The notes under the pieces: model-generated | Seen by the model: the letters and a program-made list of their open reading frames with translations, nothing else | Databases searched by the model: none | Told to the model about the DNA's origin: nothing | DNA from: Verrucomicrobiaceae bacterium UBA7681 | GTDB lineage: Bacteria > Verrucomicrobiota > Verrucomicrobiia > Verrucomicrobiales > Verrucomicrobiaceae | Length of the DNA: 64,000 nt | Reading direction: 5' to 3' | Assembly (NCBI GenBank): GCA_002482965.1 | Contig: DLGZ01000080.1 | Span: 73,292 to 137,291, forward strand | Translations under genes and position numbers: made by a program | Shown here: in pieces, positions 1-7,921 of the stretch | Layout of the letters: each line of letters begins with the position of its first letter | Numbering within the stretch: the stretch's first letter is position 1

Positions 1-158
1 CCCGCTTCATGGACTCCAACGAATGCCTGACCGTCATCCCCGCCGCACGCAGCAGCGCCGGTCTCAGCAGCGATGAAGTGCTGGCCAATCTCGCCGCCGC
101 AGGTGCGCAGTTTGGCAAAAACGCCAAAGCCAAATTCCAACGCGAAGGGGAATGGTAG
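1..158 (+). CDS. C-terminal fragment of unidentified protein
   Basis: An open frame runs from the window edge (reading phase beginning at base 3) to the TAG at 156-158, giving about 51 residues that include NECLTVIPAARSSAGLSSDE and end in REGEW. The codon use matches the following genes and the stop lies just before the next start, so it is probably the last part of a real gene in the same transcription unit as the sialidase-family genes. The fragment is too short for me to recognise the family. Confidence 0.6.
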   Translation, partial: RFMDSNECLTVIPAARSSAGLSSDEVLANLAAAGAQFGKNAKAKFQREGEW

Positions 159-160
159 CC

Positions 161-1342
161 GTGAAAACCGTCTTGGTATTCATCGCTGCCTGCCTCGGTG
201 CATCTGCTGCCGATTTCCACATCGAGAACGGCACCGTGCTCACCAGCACAGGTGCCTATCGTTGGGCGCAATCGCGCGCGGCGGTGATTCCAGGAAATCC
301 GGCGCGTGTGATGATCACCACGCAAGAGTTCGAGAAACAAGGCTCACACGGCTATCGCGACATCTACTCCCTCGAAACCACCGACGGTGCCATAACATGG
401 AGCGCACCGCAGCGCATCGAAAGCCTGGGCCGAAAAATGAGTCCGCTCGGCGTTGAGATGGTCATGGGCGATCTCTGCCCGCAGTGGCACGCCACCACCC
501 GCACCGTGCTCGTCACCGGCAAAACCTTCGGCTTCCGCAAAGACGCCAAGCCCAACGAAGCCAAGGACGACCGCGCCTACGAGCGCGTGGCCTACACCAT
601 CTATTCACCCACCAAGAATGAATGGAGCGGCCTCAAAATCATGGCCATGCCGGAGAAGGATCACGCAGGCCATCCCATCATCGAACCCAATGCAGGCTGC
701 AATCAGCGCTTAGATCTCCCCAATGGCGAGGTGCTGCTGCCCGTGCGTTATCGTGCGGATCCAAAGCTCCGCACCTACACCACCATCGTCGCACGTTGCA
801 CCTTCGATGGCGAAACGTTGACCTATCGTGAACACGGCTCCGAACTCACCACCGCCGTGATGCGCGGTCTTTACGAGCCATCCATCATCGGCTTCAAAGG
901 CCGCTACTTCCTCACCATGCGCGGCGAGAAAACCGGCTACGTCGCCCGTGGCACCGATGGCATCAATTACGAGCCCGTCGTCGAATGGAAGTTCGATGAC
1001 GGCAAGCCCGTCGGCACCTACTGCACCCAGCAGCACTGGATCACCCATGGCGACGGCCTATATCTCATCTACACCCGCAAAGGTGCCAGCAACGACCACG
1101 TCTTCCGCCATCGCGCCCCCATCTTCATCGCCAAGGTCGATCCCGATAAACTCCACGTCATCCGTGCCAGCGAACAAATCCTCATGCCCGAGACCGGCGT
1201 CGATCTAGGTGGTGGCTACGCACCCGTGGATGTGAACGAAAAAGAAACCTGGGTCATCAGCACCGAAATGGCCTTTCCGAAAAATCGCCAGGGTGAAAAC
1301 AACCGCATCCTGCTCGCCAAGATCATCTGGAATCAATCATGA
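161..1342 (+). CDS. Secreted sialidase-family (BNR-type propeller) protein
   Basis: Predicted exported beta-propeller protein of about 393 residues. The GTG at 161 is preferred because it gives a clean signal peptide (MKTVLVFIAACLGASA) and has a purine-rich GAAGGGG ten bases upstream. An ATG at 152 would overlap the previous stop and has no room for a ribosome site. One degenerate Asp-box is visible (TTDGAITWS), but the Arg-Ile-Pro motif of true exo-sialidases is not seen, so the substrate is unknown; such proteins are usually labelled sialidase family or exo-alpha-sialidase. It overlaps the next gene by 4 bases (ATGA), implying translational coupling with a second propeller protein. The family call is fairly secure, the activity is not. 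Confidence 0.8.
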   Translation: MKTVLVFIAACLGASAADFHIENGTVLTSTGAYRWAQSRAAVIPGNPARVMITTQEFEKQGSHGYRDIYSLETTDGAITWSAPQRIESLGRKMSPLGVEMVMGDLCPQWHATTRTVLVTGKTFGFRKDAKPNEAKDDRAYERVAYTIYSPTKNEWSGLKIMAMPEKDHAGHPIIEPNAGCNQRLDLPNGEVLLPVRYRADPKLRTYTTIVARCTFDGETLTYREHGSELTTAVMRGLYEPSIIGFKGRYFLTMRGEKTGYVARGTDGINYEPVVEWKFDDGKPVGTYCTQQHWITHGDGLYLIYTRKGASNDHVFRHRAPIFIAKVDPDKLHVIRASEQILMPETGVDLGGGYAPVDVNEKETWVISTEMAFPKNRQGENNRILLAKIIWNQS

Positions 1343-2481
1343 AAACGCACCTGCTCACCCTCGCCGCAATCTGCGTGGCCAGCCTTGCCATTGCCGAAGA
1401 CTATCGCGGCGATGTCAAAGACGTACGCGTCATCCGCCACATGGATCAGCACCCTGGTGCATCCCTCGTCTGGGAGCCCTACATCGCCCTGTGGAAGCCC
1501 AAGCATCTAGTCGTGGCCTACGGGGTCGGCATTCCTGGCAAAACCGATATGGGCAGCATCTACGCCAGCGTCTCCACCAATGACGGCGACACCTGGAATG
1601 AACCGGTGCCCGTCTTTGATCACAACCACTGGCAAGGCGCGATTCACTTTGCCTATGCCAACGCGATTCTCTTCAAGCCCTCGAACCAGGATGTGATGTG
1701 GTGCTACGCCATGCGCTGCCCCATGAACTTCCGCCACAGCGAGGACTCCCAACTTGTTGCTGCCTACAGCGCGGACGGCGGACGCTCATGGACTCCCGTC
1801 GAGCTCGCCATGCAGTACACCGGTCCGCTGATTGTCGTCGCTGGAATCATGGAAACCGAAGTGAAAGGGCAGAAGCGCTACCTGCTGCCAGCGCATCGCA
1901 ATACCCTGCGCAACGATCCCCTCGGTTCACGCGATCAGTTCATGCTCAGCAGCACCAGCCTGCTCGAGTGGAAATTCGAGGGCTACATCCCGCAGCCCGA
2001 AAGCGGCAAGGTTTTCCTGCACGAAGGCGGCATAGCCGTGGGCGATGCCCCCGATGAACTCAAGCTCGTCATGCGCACCGCAAACTGGGAGGAAAAAGGC
2101 GCGCTCGATCCACCGCGTGCCTTCTCCAGCGTGAGCAAGGACGGCGGCAGTACCTGGACACCGGCCAAGCAGGAGCCTGACCTCTGGAATGCGCGCTCCA
2201 AAGGTTTCTTCAGCCGCAATGCCAACGGCAGTCATCTCTACGTCTATAACGATGGCCCTGCCATGCCCGCCAAAGCCGCGCGCTCATCGCTGCGCTACAA
2301 GGTCCGGCCCGCAGGTGGTCAGTGGAGCGAAGAAAAGACCTTCTACGAAGCCGGCATCAAAAACTCCTACCCCACGCTGATTGAAGTCGGCCCCGGTGAC
2401 TTTCGCGCCGTCTGGGACAGCGGCACTGCGGACAAAACCCGCACGCACATTCATTTCGGTAAATTCAAACTCAAGCCATGA
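1339..2481 (+). CDS. Secreted sialidase-family protein with Asp-boxes
   Basis: 380 residues with a signal peptide (MKTHLLTLAAICVASLAIA). At least three Asp-box-like motifs of the sialidase fold are present: STNDGDTWNEP, SADGGRSWTP and SKDGGSTWTP. Asp-boxes are structural turns between propeller blades and do not prove sialidase activity; the N-terminal RIP arginine motif is absent. The start overlaps the stop of the preceding gene (ATGA) and the next gene follows after 31 bases, so genes 161-3982 look like one operon of exported polysaccharide-processing proteins. It could equally be a glycoside hydrolase or lyase built on the same six-bladed fold. Confidence 0.82.
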   Translation: MKTHLLTLAAICVASLAIAEDYRGDVKDVRVIRHMDQHPGASLVWEPYIALWKPKHLVVAYGVGIPGKTDMGSIYASVSTNDGDTWNEPVPVFDHNHWQGAIHFAYANAILFKPSNQDVMWCYAMRCPMNFRHSEDSQLVAAYSADGGRSWTPVELAMQYTGPLIVVAGIMETEVKGQKRYLLPAHRNTLRNDPLGSRDQFMLSSTSLLEWKFEGYIPQPESGKVFLHEGGIAVGDAPDELKLVMRTANWEEKGALDPPRAFSSVSKDGGSTWTPAKQEPDLWNARSKGFFSRNANGSHLYVYNDGPAMPAKAARSSLRYKVRPAGGQWSEEKTFYEAGIKNSYPTLIEVGPGDFRAVWDSGTADKTRTHIHFGKFKLKP

Positions 2482-2512
2482 CCGCTGCTGAACTCGCTCA
2501 TTTAATCCCCGC

Positions 2513-3982
2513 ATGAAACCGATCTTGAACCTCGCGCTAGTCTGCCTGTTCGTCCTGCAAAGTGGAGCCTTCGCCCAAGGCCCATCGCCATCAGACACTG
2601 CCTTCGGCCTGCAAGTGCCTGCACCTGGCGCAGATGCTTTCGCAGACGACGTCCTGCAGCAAGCGATCGACAAAGTCTCTTCAGCCGGTGGCGGCATCGT
2701 GATTCTCGGGGCAGGGGACTTCAAACTCTCTCGCAAGGCCGGTGATGAAACCGTGATCATCAAAAGCAATGTCACCCTGCGTGGCCAGGGCTATGCCACG
2801 CACATCTATCTTGATCCCAAAACGCCGCCCAATCCCCTGCGCTACTTCCCCATGCGCATCGGTTCAGCCAAGGTGCCCGCAAACAACGTGGTGATCGAAA
2901 ACCTTCGCTACACTGGCAACGACAAGCTCATCGGCGGAGGTTCCATCATGGGCTTCAACGCACGGCTGGACGAACCCGAATCAATGCTCCTGTCCTGCGA
3001 CAACATCACCGTGCGCAACTGCTGGATCTATGACTCAAAGCAGGCCGCAGGCTGCACCAAACCGGCGTCCAACATGTATCACGCCAAGTACGTCATTCCC
3101 GCCGCAGAAGCCGCCGCCGCCAGCAAGGCTGGAGCAGGCAAGCAGTTTTATGGCCTTCCGGAACGTCAGGAGTCGCAGTTCAAGAACTGGCAGGTGCATC
3201 ACAACATGATCGACACCTGCGGCAACAAAGCCGTCGAATTGGCGGAGTGCAACGGCGGCCTCATCGCCGACAATTACATCATCAACTGCGAGGACGGACC
3301 CCAGGTGATCTTTGGCTCACGCAATGTCCGCATCTGCGACAACCACGTCTTCTTCCTGCGCACCGGCATCAATATCTCCGAGGGATCACACCACATCACC
3401 GTCACCGGCAACATCGTCGAACCTGTTTCTGGGGTGCGCACAAATCGCTGGGGCGCGTGCCTCCTGTTCCGCACCGAACCTCTGCCTCTCGTGACTATCG
3501 TTTCCCATGTGACAGTGACTGGAAACGTCTTCCGCAATCAGACTACGGAAACCAAGAGTACGGTGCGGTTTGAGACACGCCCGGAATCCCTCGGCTGCAA
3601 ATACGAAGCCATCACCCTGACGGGCAATGTGCTGGATGGAGACATGCATTTTTATGACCGCAGAACTCCCGCAATGACCAAAATGCAGGACATCGTCTTC
3701 GCCGACAATGTCTGCGAAGGAAAGCTCCTGAATGCACCAGCAAATGAAATGGCCTCCACGCGCATCACCATTCGTGGCAACACGTTTCGCTTCGCCGGTG
3801 GTCAGGTTCTCAAGGCCAGCGGCTGGATCTGGTCGGACAACACGCATTCGGCAGGCACGCTCCAAATCGACAGCGCTGCAAAAGGCAACATCGTGCGCAA
3901 CAACGTGACCACGACTGCCATCATCAACTCAGGGAATCAGAACGACACCGCCAGCAACGTCGTCCGTCCCCTTGATCCGTAA
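2513..3982 (+). CDS. Secreted right-handed parallel beta-helix protein (pectate-lyase-like)
   Basis: 489 residues with a signal peptide ending near FAQG. The body is rich in short repeats of the type NITVRNCWI, NVVIENLRY, HITVTGNIV and RITIRGNTF, which are rungs of a right-handed parallel beta-helix as found in pectate lyases, polygalacturonases and alginate epimerases. The N-terminal AFADDVLQQAIDKV segment resembles the start of the pectate-lyase-3 superfamily domain. The position directly after two sialidase-family genes suggests a role in breaking down an extracellular glycan. I cannot name catalytic residues, so lyase or hydrolase activity remains undetermined. Confidence 0.82.
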   Translation: MKPILNLALVCLFVLQSGAFAQGPSPSDTAFGLQVPAPGADAFADDVLQQAIDKVSSAGGGIVILGAGDFKLSRKAGDETVIIKSNVTLRGQGYATHIYLDPKTPPNPLRYFPMRIGSAKVPANNVVIENLRYTGNDKLIGGGSIMGFNARLDEPESMLLSCDNITVRNCWIYDSKQAAGCTKPASNMYHAKYVIPAAEAAAASKAGAGKQFYGLPERQESQFKNWQVHHNMIDTCGNKAVELAECNGGLIADNYIINCEDGPQVIFGSRNVRICDNHVFFLRTGINISEGSHHITVTGNIVEPVSGVRTNRWGACLLFRTEPLPLVTIVSHVTVTGNVFRNQTTETKSTVRFETRPESLGCKYEAITLTGNVLDGDMHFYDRRTPAMTKMQDIVFADNVCEGKLLNAPANEMASTRITIRGNTFRFAGGQVLKASGWIWSDNTHSAGTLQIDSAAKGNIVRNNVTTTAIINSGNQNDTASNVVRPLDP

Positions 3983-4121
3983 CGGTGCTGCGGCCATCGT
4001 GCATCTTGCATGATGAATGCGTGCGCATTGCATGAATTTGCACCAAATTTGCGCCGCCAAGATGGAGGTGAACTTGTCTAAGTAATTGGATCCGAGTCAA
4101 CTATGTCAAGGATAGTCAGGC

Positions 4122-4137
4122 TGGCATCAGCCCTGCG
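4122..4137 (+). promoter_or_regulatory. Candidate sigma-54 (-24/-12) promoter
   Basis: The sequence TGGCATCAGCCCTGCG places GG and GC exactly ten bases apart, as in the sigma-54 consensus TGGCAC-N5-TTGCW, with the -24 half matching well (TGGCA) and the -12 half partly (CTGC). The predicted transcription start is near 4148, about 23 bases before the first small gene. An NtrC-type sigma-54 activator lies at the far end of the same cluster (9083-10435). This is inferred from pattern and context only. Confidence 0.5.
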
Positions 4138-4170
4138 CTATAAGATGGCGACAAGAAAATCGCCTCCTCT

Positions 4171-4350
4171 ATGACTGGTTCTAATCCATCCCCCAACATT
4201 TCACTGGTTCGCGTTCTGTCGCTCACGCTGGCGACGCTCGCGCTGCTGGTGGCTTTGACCGGGGTGGCGGCTCACGCCTCAATCATCGCATGGGCAGTGG
4301 CGATCATGGCTTTGATCATATTCGAAGCCACCTACCACCTGAAAAACTAA
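4171..4350 (+). CDS. Small two-helix membrane protein (59 aa)
   Basis: The ATG at 4171 opens a 59-residue frame ending in TAA at 4348-4350. After a polar N-terminus (MTGSNPSPN) it has two hydrophobic stretches, roughly residues 12-35 and 38-52, and ends EATYHLKN. No family recognised. It is the first gene behind the candidate sigma-54 promoter and 13 bases upstream of the ElaB-like gene, so it probably belongs to the same stress-type cassette of tiny envelope proteins. No Shine-Dalgarno sequence is visible, as for its neighbours. Confidence 0.65.
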   Translation: MTGSNPSPNISLVRVLSLTLATLALLVALTGVAAHASIIAWAVAIMALIIFEATYHLKN

Positions 4351-4363
4351 CCCACCTAACATC

Positions 4364-4681
4364 ATGACAACGACTCCTCATATTCTGCATGCATTGAACG
4401 ATACGGCTCAGGACTTTCGTGCGCTGGGTGAAGCTGCCAAGACCGATTTCAAACAGCTTTCACATGACGCTCAGGAACTGGCACAGTCCAAGATCATCCG
4501 GCCTGGCACCCAATTGGCCAAGGACACCGCTCATCAATTGGAAGTTCAGGCCCGCCGCTCAGTCGAAGTTTCGAAGGAAAAGATCGACCATCTGCGCGGT
4601 TACGTCTCGGAGAATCCAGGCCGTGCACTCGTCGGAGTACTGGCGGGTGGTGTGGTTCTGGGGCTCCTGCTCCGTCGCTAA
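4364..4681 (+). CDS. DUF883 / ElaB-YqjD-like membrane-anchored protein
   Basis: 105 residues: a charged amphipathic helical body with ALNDTAQDFRALGEAAKTD and a KEKIDHLRGYVSENPGRAL segment, then one C-terminal transmembrane helix ending GLLLRR. This is the architecture of the ElaB/YqjD/DUF883 family, tail-anchored inner-membrane proteins that in E. coli are sigma-S dependent and bind ribosomes in stationary phase. It sits in a run of six tiny envelope genes. Function here is inferred from family only. Confidence 0.85.
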   Translation: MTTTPHILHALNDTAQDFRALGEAAKTDFKQLSHDAQELAQSKIIRPGTQLAKDTAHQLEVQARRSVEVSKEKIDHLRGYVSENPGRALVGVLAGGVVLGLLLRR

Positions 4682-4724
4682 GCCAAGGCTCGCCCTCCTC
4701 TCAAATCTTAACCGCAACACCCTT

Positions 4725-4874
4725 ATGATTCAAACTATCGCCATCCTCTTGCTCATCCTTTGGCTGCTGGGTGTGGTTTCGAGCTACACCCTCAGCGGCT
4801 TCATTCACATCCTGCTTGTTGTGGCCGTGGTGCTGGTGCTCGTCCGCATCATCCAAGGCCGCAGTCCGGTCTGA
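4725..4874 (+). CDS. Lmo0937-family small membrane protein (49 aa)
   Basis: 49 residues with two hydrophobic helices separated by a short turn (WLLGVVSSYTLSGFIHILL) and a basic C-terminal RIIQGRSPV. This is the pattern of the Lmo0937 family, common short membrane proteins found next to stress and envelope genes; the biochemical role is unknown. It is 43 bases after the DUF883-like gene and 44 bases before the entericidin-like lipoprotein, consistent with one transcript. Confidence 0.85.
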   Translation: MIQTIAILLLILWLLGVVSSYTLSGFIHILLVVAVVLVLVRIIQGRSPV

Positions 4875-4918
4875 GCTCACCCACAAACTCCTACTGACAA
4901 AAGGCACATTCCATTCCT

Positions 4919-5113
4919 ATGAAAACCAACATCACATCCATCGACGACGAAAGCATCGCCCGCAGCACCGGCTTGTCCATCATTGCCATCTCAGTCCTGC
5001 TGATGGCGCTCTCACTGCTGAGTTCCTGCAATACGACACGCGGCTTTGGCCGCGACGTCGAAACTGTGGGCAGCAAAATCGAGCACGCCGCCAACAAAGC
5101 TTCAGGCAACTGA
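4919..5113 (+). CDS. Entericidin-like small lipoprotein
   Basis: 64 residues. A hydrophobic signal segment ends in the lipobox LLSSC, followed by NTTRGFGRDVETVGSKIE, which matches the entericidin A/B pattern (acylated Cys, a T-x-G-x-G-x-D turn, then a short amphipathic helix). Entericidins are cell-envelope lipoproteins, EcnB being stress (sigma-S) induced in enteric bacteria. The N-terminal cytoplasmic extension before the hydrophobic part (about 18 residues) is longer than usual. It lies within the cassette of small envelope genes. Confidence 0.8.
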   Translation: MKTNITSIDDESIARSTGLSIIAISVLLMALSLLSSCNTTRGFGRDVETVGSKIEHAANKASGN

Positions 5114-5138
5114 GCTTCCCTCCCACTAGTACATCCCA

Positions 5139-5270
5139 ATGAAAAAAAATCTGTCTCCCCTGGTATCGGTCATCGCAGGCATCTGCGTGCTGATATTTCC
5201 AGCCCTGCTAAACTACGTGGTGGGCATCTATCTCATCCTCACGGGGCTGATGGCTTTTCAGAAAAGCTAA
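5139..5270 (+). CDS. DUF3096 small membrane protein (43 aa)
   Basis: The ATG at 5139 opens 43 residues: MKKNLSPLVSVIAGICVLIF, then PALLNYVVGIYLILTGLM. The two short hydrophobic hairpins with LSPLV, a PxLLNYxVxIYLIxxGL core and a short polar tail match DUF3096, a tiny membrane-protein family of unknown function often beside other stress-type small proteins. It sits 25 bases after the entericidin-like gene and 81 bases before the next lipoprotein. Confidence 0.8.
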   Translation: MKKNLSPLVSVIAGICVLIFPALLNYVVGIYLILTGLMAFQKS

Positions 5271-5351
5271 CAGCCCGCATTGCCTCTCCCCCCCCAAACC
5301 TAAACCGCGGAAGCAATTCCGCCAAAAAAACCCCAAACCTTCTCAACCATT

Positions 5352-5618
5352 ATGAACACTCAGCATAAACGTATTCAATCCTTCTTCGCGGCCAGCCTGT
5401 CCCTCATCTTGGGGCTCTCCCTGCTGCTGGTCGTGAGTTGCGGCGATAAAAAACCTGCCGCTAAACCAACCATGGGCGAAAAGATCGAGAACAAGATCGA
5501 TGACGCCCTGGATCGCCGCCCCGGTGAACCCGTCCTTGATGCCATTGAGGACGCATCCAAAGACGCCAAGGAAGTGAAGACCGCCGTCCAGGAGGCGGTT
5601 AAAGATGCCACCAAGTGA
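5352..5618 (+). CDS. Small lipoprotein with amphipathic helix
   Basis: 88 residues. The signal peptide ends in a lipobox (LLVVSC), followed by a highly charged region with GEKIENKIDDAL and KDAKEVKTAVQEAVKDATK, which should form one long amphipathic helix. No named family is recognised; in composition it resembles entericidin-like and YtxH/late-embryogenesis-like stress proteins. Last of the six small envelope genes; a strong hairpin begins 15 bases after its stop. Confidence 0.75.
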   Translation: MNTQHKRIQSFFAASLSLILGLSLLLVVSCGDKKPAAKPTMGEKIENKIDDALDRRPGEPVLDAIEDASKDAKEVKTAVQEAVKDATK

Positions 5619-5633
5619 GCTGGCGTCTCCACG

Positions 5634-5667
5634 GGTCCTGATGGCGAAAGGGTTCGTCATCAGGACC
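5634..5667 (+). terminator. Strong 15-bp hairpin after the small-gene cassette
   Basis: The arms GGTCCTGATGGCGAA and TTCGTCATCAGGACC are complementary over 15 pairs (one G-U) around the tetraloop AGGG. It starts 15 bases after the last small lipoprotein and 55 bases before the sensor kinase. Only a weak T-run follows, so it may be a terminator, an attenuator or an mRNA-stabilising hairpin between the stress cassette and its putative regulators. Confidence 0.6.
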
Positions 5668-5721
5668 AGATTCGTTTAAAGCAGGGATCCTTGGCCAGAC
5701 AATCACCTCCCCCGACTCAGT

Positions 5722-7872
5722 ATGTTCCGCTCATGGCATGGCTTGTTTCTGATTTTTTCCTCGTCCATGACGTTGCTGGTCATGGCAAGCATGGCCTACA
5801 GCGGCAGGATCGCACGGGAAGGAACCCAAATCGTGGAGCATTCCGGGGTGGTCATCGATAATTTGCTCGTGCTGCGCGCCGTGGTGTCAGAAGCCGAATC
5901 AGCGGTGCATTCGTTCTACATTTTGGGCGAAATCACAGGGGCCGATTCACTCGGGAAGACCCAATTGGAAACAAGCAGGCTTCTGGACACATTGCTGAAA
6001 TTAACTCATGACAATGAAACCCAGCTGCGGCAGCTCAAGGGCGTGCAGCAACTGGTCACAGACCGCCTAGCCGCGCTGACCCAGTTGACTTTGGTCAAGC
6101 CTGGTGCCGAGGGCGATGATGCAAGGCGGAGCGTCTTCAGCAAGGGCAACGCAACCATGAAGAAGCTGCTCAAGAGCATTGATGAGTGCGTGCGGCATGA
6201 GCGTGAGCTCTACCTCGCTCGTGATCAGCAGGCGCAGCAGGAGTTTCGCAAGCAGACCTTCACCAGCATCGGTGGTCTGATCCTCGCCGTCGCGACTGGG
6301 CTGGCCAGCCTGCTTTTTCTACAGCGCAGTCATCGTGAAACGCTCCGAGGCATGGAAATGGAGCAGGCCGTTGAACGGGCGAAGCAGGCCGACCTCCAGA
6401 AGTCGCAGTTCCTGGCAAACATGAGCCACGAAATTCGCACACCCATGAATGCTATTCTGGGTTTCACAGACCTGCTGAATGGAATCATCACCGAGCCTCG
6501 GGCGCTCAATTACTTGAAATCCATCGAGAGCAGCGGGCATGCCCTGCTGGAACTGATCAATGAGATTCTCGACATCTCACGAGTGGAAGCAGGCAAACTC
6601 GAACTGCGTCTGGAGCCGACCAATGTGAGTGAGATCGTGGATGGCGTGGCCATCATGCTGAAACAGCAGGCGCTCGACAAAGGGATCTATCTGGAAACGA
6701 AGATCCGGGGGGCCATACCGCCGTTTTTGGATCTCGATCCGCTGCGCCTGCGTCAGGTGCTGGTGAATCTCGTGACGAATGCCGTGAAGTTCACTCGTCG
6801 CGGGGGTGTGAAGGTGCTGCTGGATGCCGTTCAGGCCGAAGACGAAAAATGGAATTTGATGATCAAGGTCACGGATACCGGGGTGGGGATTTCAGAGGAA
6901 GACCACGAGAGAATTTTTTCACCGTTTGAACAGGTCTCTGCAGTCAGCCGAAGTGGCGCACAAGGCACCGGCCTCGGACTGAGCATTACCCGAAAATTGG
7001 TTGAACTGATGCAAGGCAGGATCCTGCTGGAGAGTGCGCCGGGGGCCGGCTCAGAATTCACCGTTTTGCTTTCTGGAATTTCGGTCAGTGAAAAGCATGC
7101 AGGTGCACCCAGCAGCCGTCAGGCAGATTTCAATCAGTTGCGTGCGGCAACGATTCTGGTGGTGGATGACAACCCCACCAACCGTGAGTTGCTGGCCGGT
7201 TTTTTCCATGGATCGCATCATGAGCTGCTCTTCGCTCAAGACGGCATCGAAGCACTGGAAGTCGCACGGCATGCCAAGCCGGATGTGATTCTCATGGACA
7301 TCCGCATGCCACGCATGGATGGCAAGTGGGCGCGGCAGATCCTGCGTGAGGATGAGCGCACCAATGCCATCCCTGTCATCGCTCAGACAGCATCGTCTGC
7401 ACCTGGTGAAGCCGATCTGCTGAAGCAGATGTTCAATGGCTACCTGCGCAAGCCCTTCAGCCCTTTGGATCTCTTCCATGAACTGGAGCCCGTCATTGGC
7501 CATGCCACACTGCGGCATGTGATGGCCAATCCTGTGATGACGGTCAACGAGACGATGCCTGTTTCGGTGCTGGAATCACTCGATGCCCACACCTCAGCCA
7601 CATGGCCGGGACTGGCCGTGCGGCTGAAAAAGATGGCCAAAGAAGACGTGAAGCGTTTTCTGGAGACCTATCCGATGCGTGAGATCGCTGCGTTCGCCGG
7701 CGACTTGCAGGTGCTTGCGGCACGCTACGACTGCCCCCCACTCAGCCGCTATGCCAGCGCTCTCGTTACCGCAGCGGAATGCTTTGAACTGGAGCAGGTG
7801 GAGCGGCTGCTCGGTGAGTTTTCCAATGTCGCCCACAAAATCACCGGCGAAACGGACGCAGCTCGCGGATGA
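5722..7872 (+). CDS. CHASE3-type hybrid sensor histidine kinase / response regulator
   Basis: 716 residues. Transmembrane helices lie near residues 8-26 and 184-203 and bracket a helical sensor region with an HSFYILGE segment, typical of CHASE3. A short coiled linker leads to HisKA with the phospho-acceptor in NMSHEIRTPMNAILGF (His about 236), then a full HATPase_c domain (NLVTNAVKF, DTGVGI, GTGLGLSI). A receiver domain follows from about residue 475 (ILVVDDN; phospho-Asp about 526 in LMDIRMPRMDG), and a C-terminal helical region of about 110 residues could be a degenerate Hpt or docking domain, with no clear phospho-His motif seen. It heads a three-gene signalling unit (gaps of 49 and 15 bases) and probably senses an envelope condition. 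Confidence 0.92.
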   Translation: MFRSWHGLFLIFSSSMTLLVMASMAYSGRIAREGTQIVEHSGVVIDNLLVLRAVVSEAESAVHSFYILGEITGADSLGKTQLETSRLLDTLLKLTHDNETQLRQLKGVQQLVTDRLAALTQLTLVKPGAEGDDARRSVFSKGNATMKKLLKSIDECVRHERELYLARDQQAQQEFRKQTFTSIGGLILAVATGLASLLFLQRSHRETLRGMEMEQAVERAKQADLQKSQFLANMSHEIRTPMNAILGFTDLLNGIITEPRALNYLKSIESSGHALLELINEILDISRVEAGKLELRLEPTNVSEIVDGVAIMLKQQALDKGIYLETKIRGAIPPFLDLDPLRLRQVLVNLVTNAVKFTRRGGVKVLLDAVQAEDEKWNLMIKVTDTGVGISEEDHERIFSPFEQVSAVSRSGAQGTGLGLSITRKLVELMQGRILLESAPGAGSEFTVLLSGISVSEKHAGAPSSRQADFNQLRAATILVVDDNPTNRELLAGFFHGSHHELLFAQDGIEALEVARHAKPDVILMDIRMPRMDGKWARQILREDERTNAIPVIAQTASSAPGEADLLKQMFNGYLRKPFSPLDLFHELEPVIGHATLRHVMANPVMTVNETMPVSVLESLDAHTSATWPGLAVRLKKMAKEDVKRFLETYPMREIAAFAGDLQVLAARYDCPPLSRYASALVTAAECFELEQVERLLGEFSNVAHKITGETDAARG

Positions 7873-7921
7873 CGTGAAAACTTGCCTGTGATAAATTTTC
7901 CCACTGCAACCGAGCCCGAAT

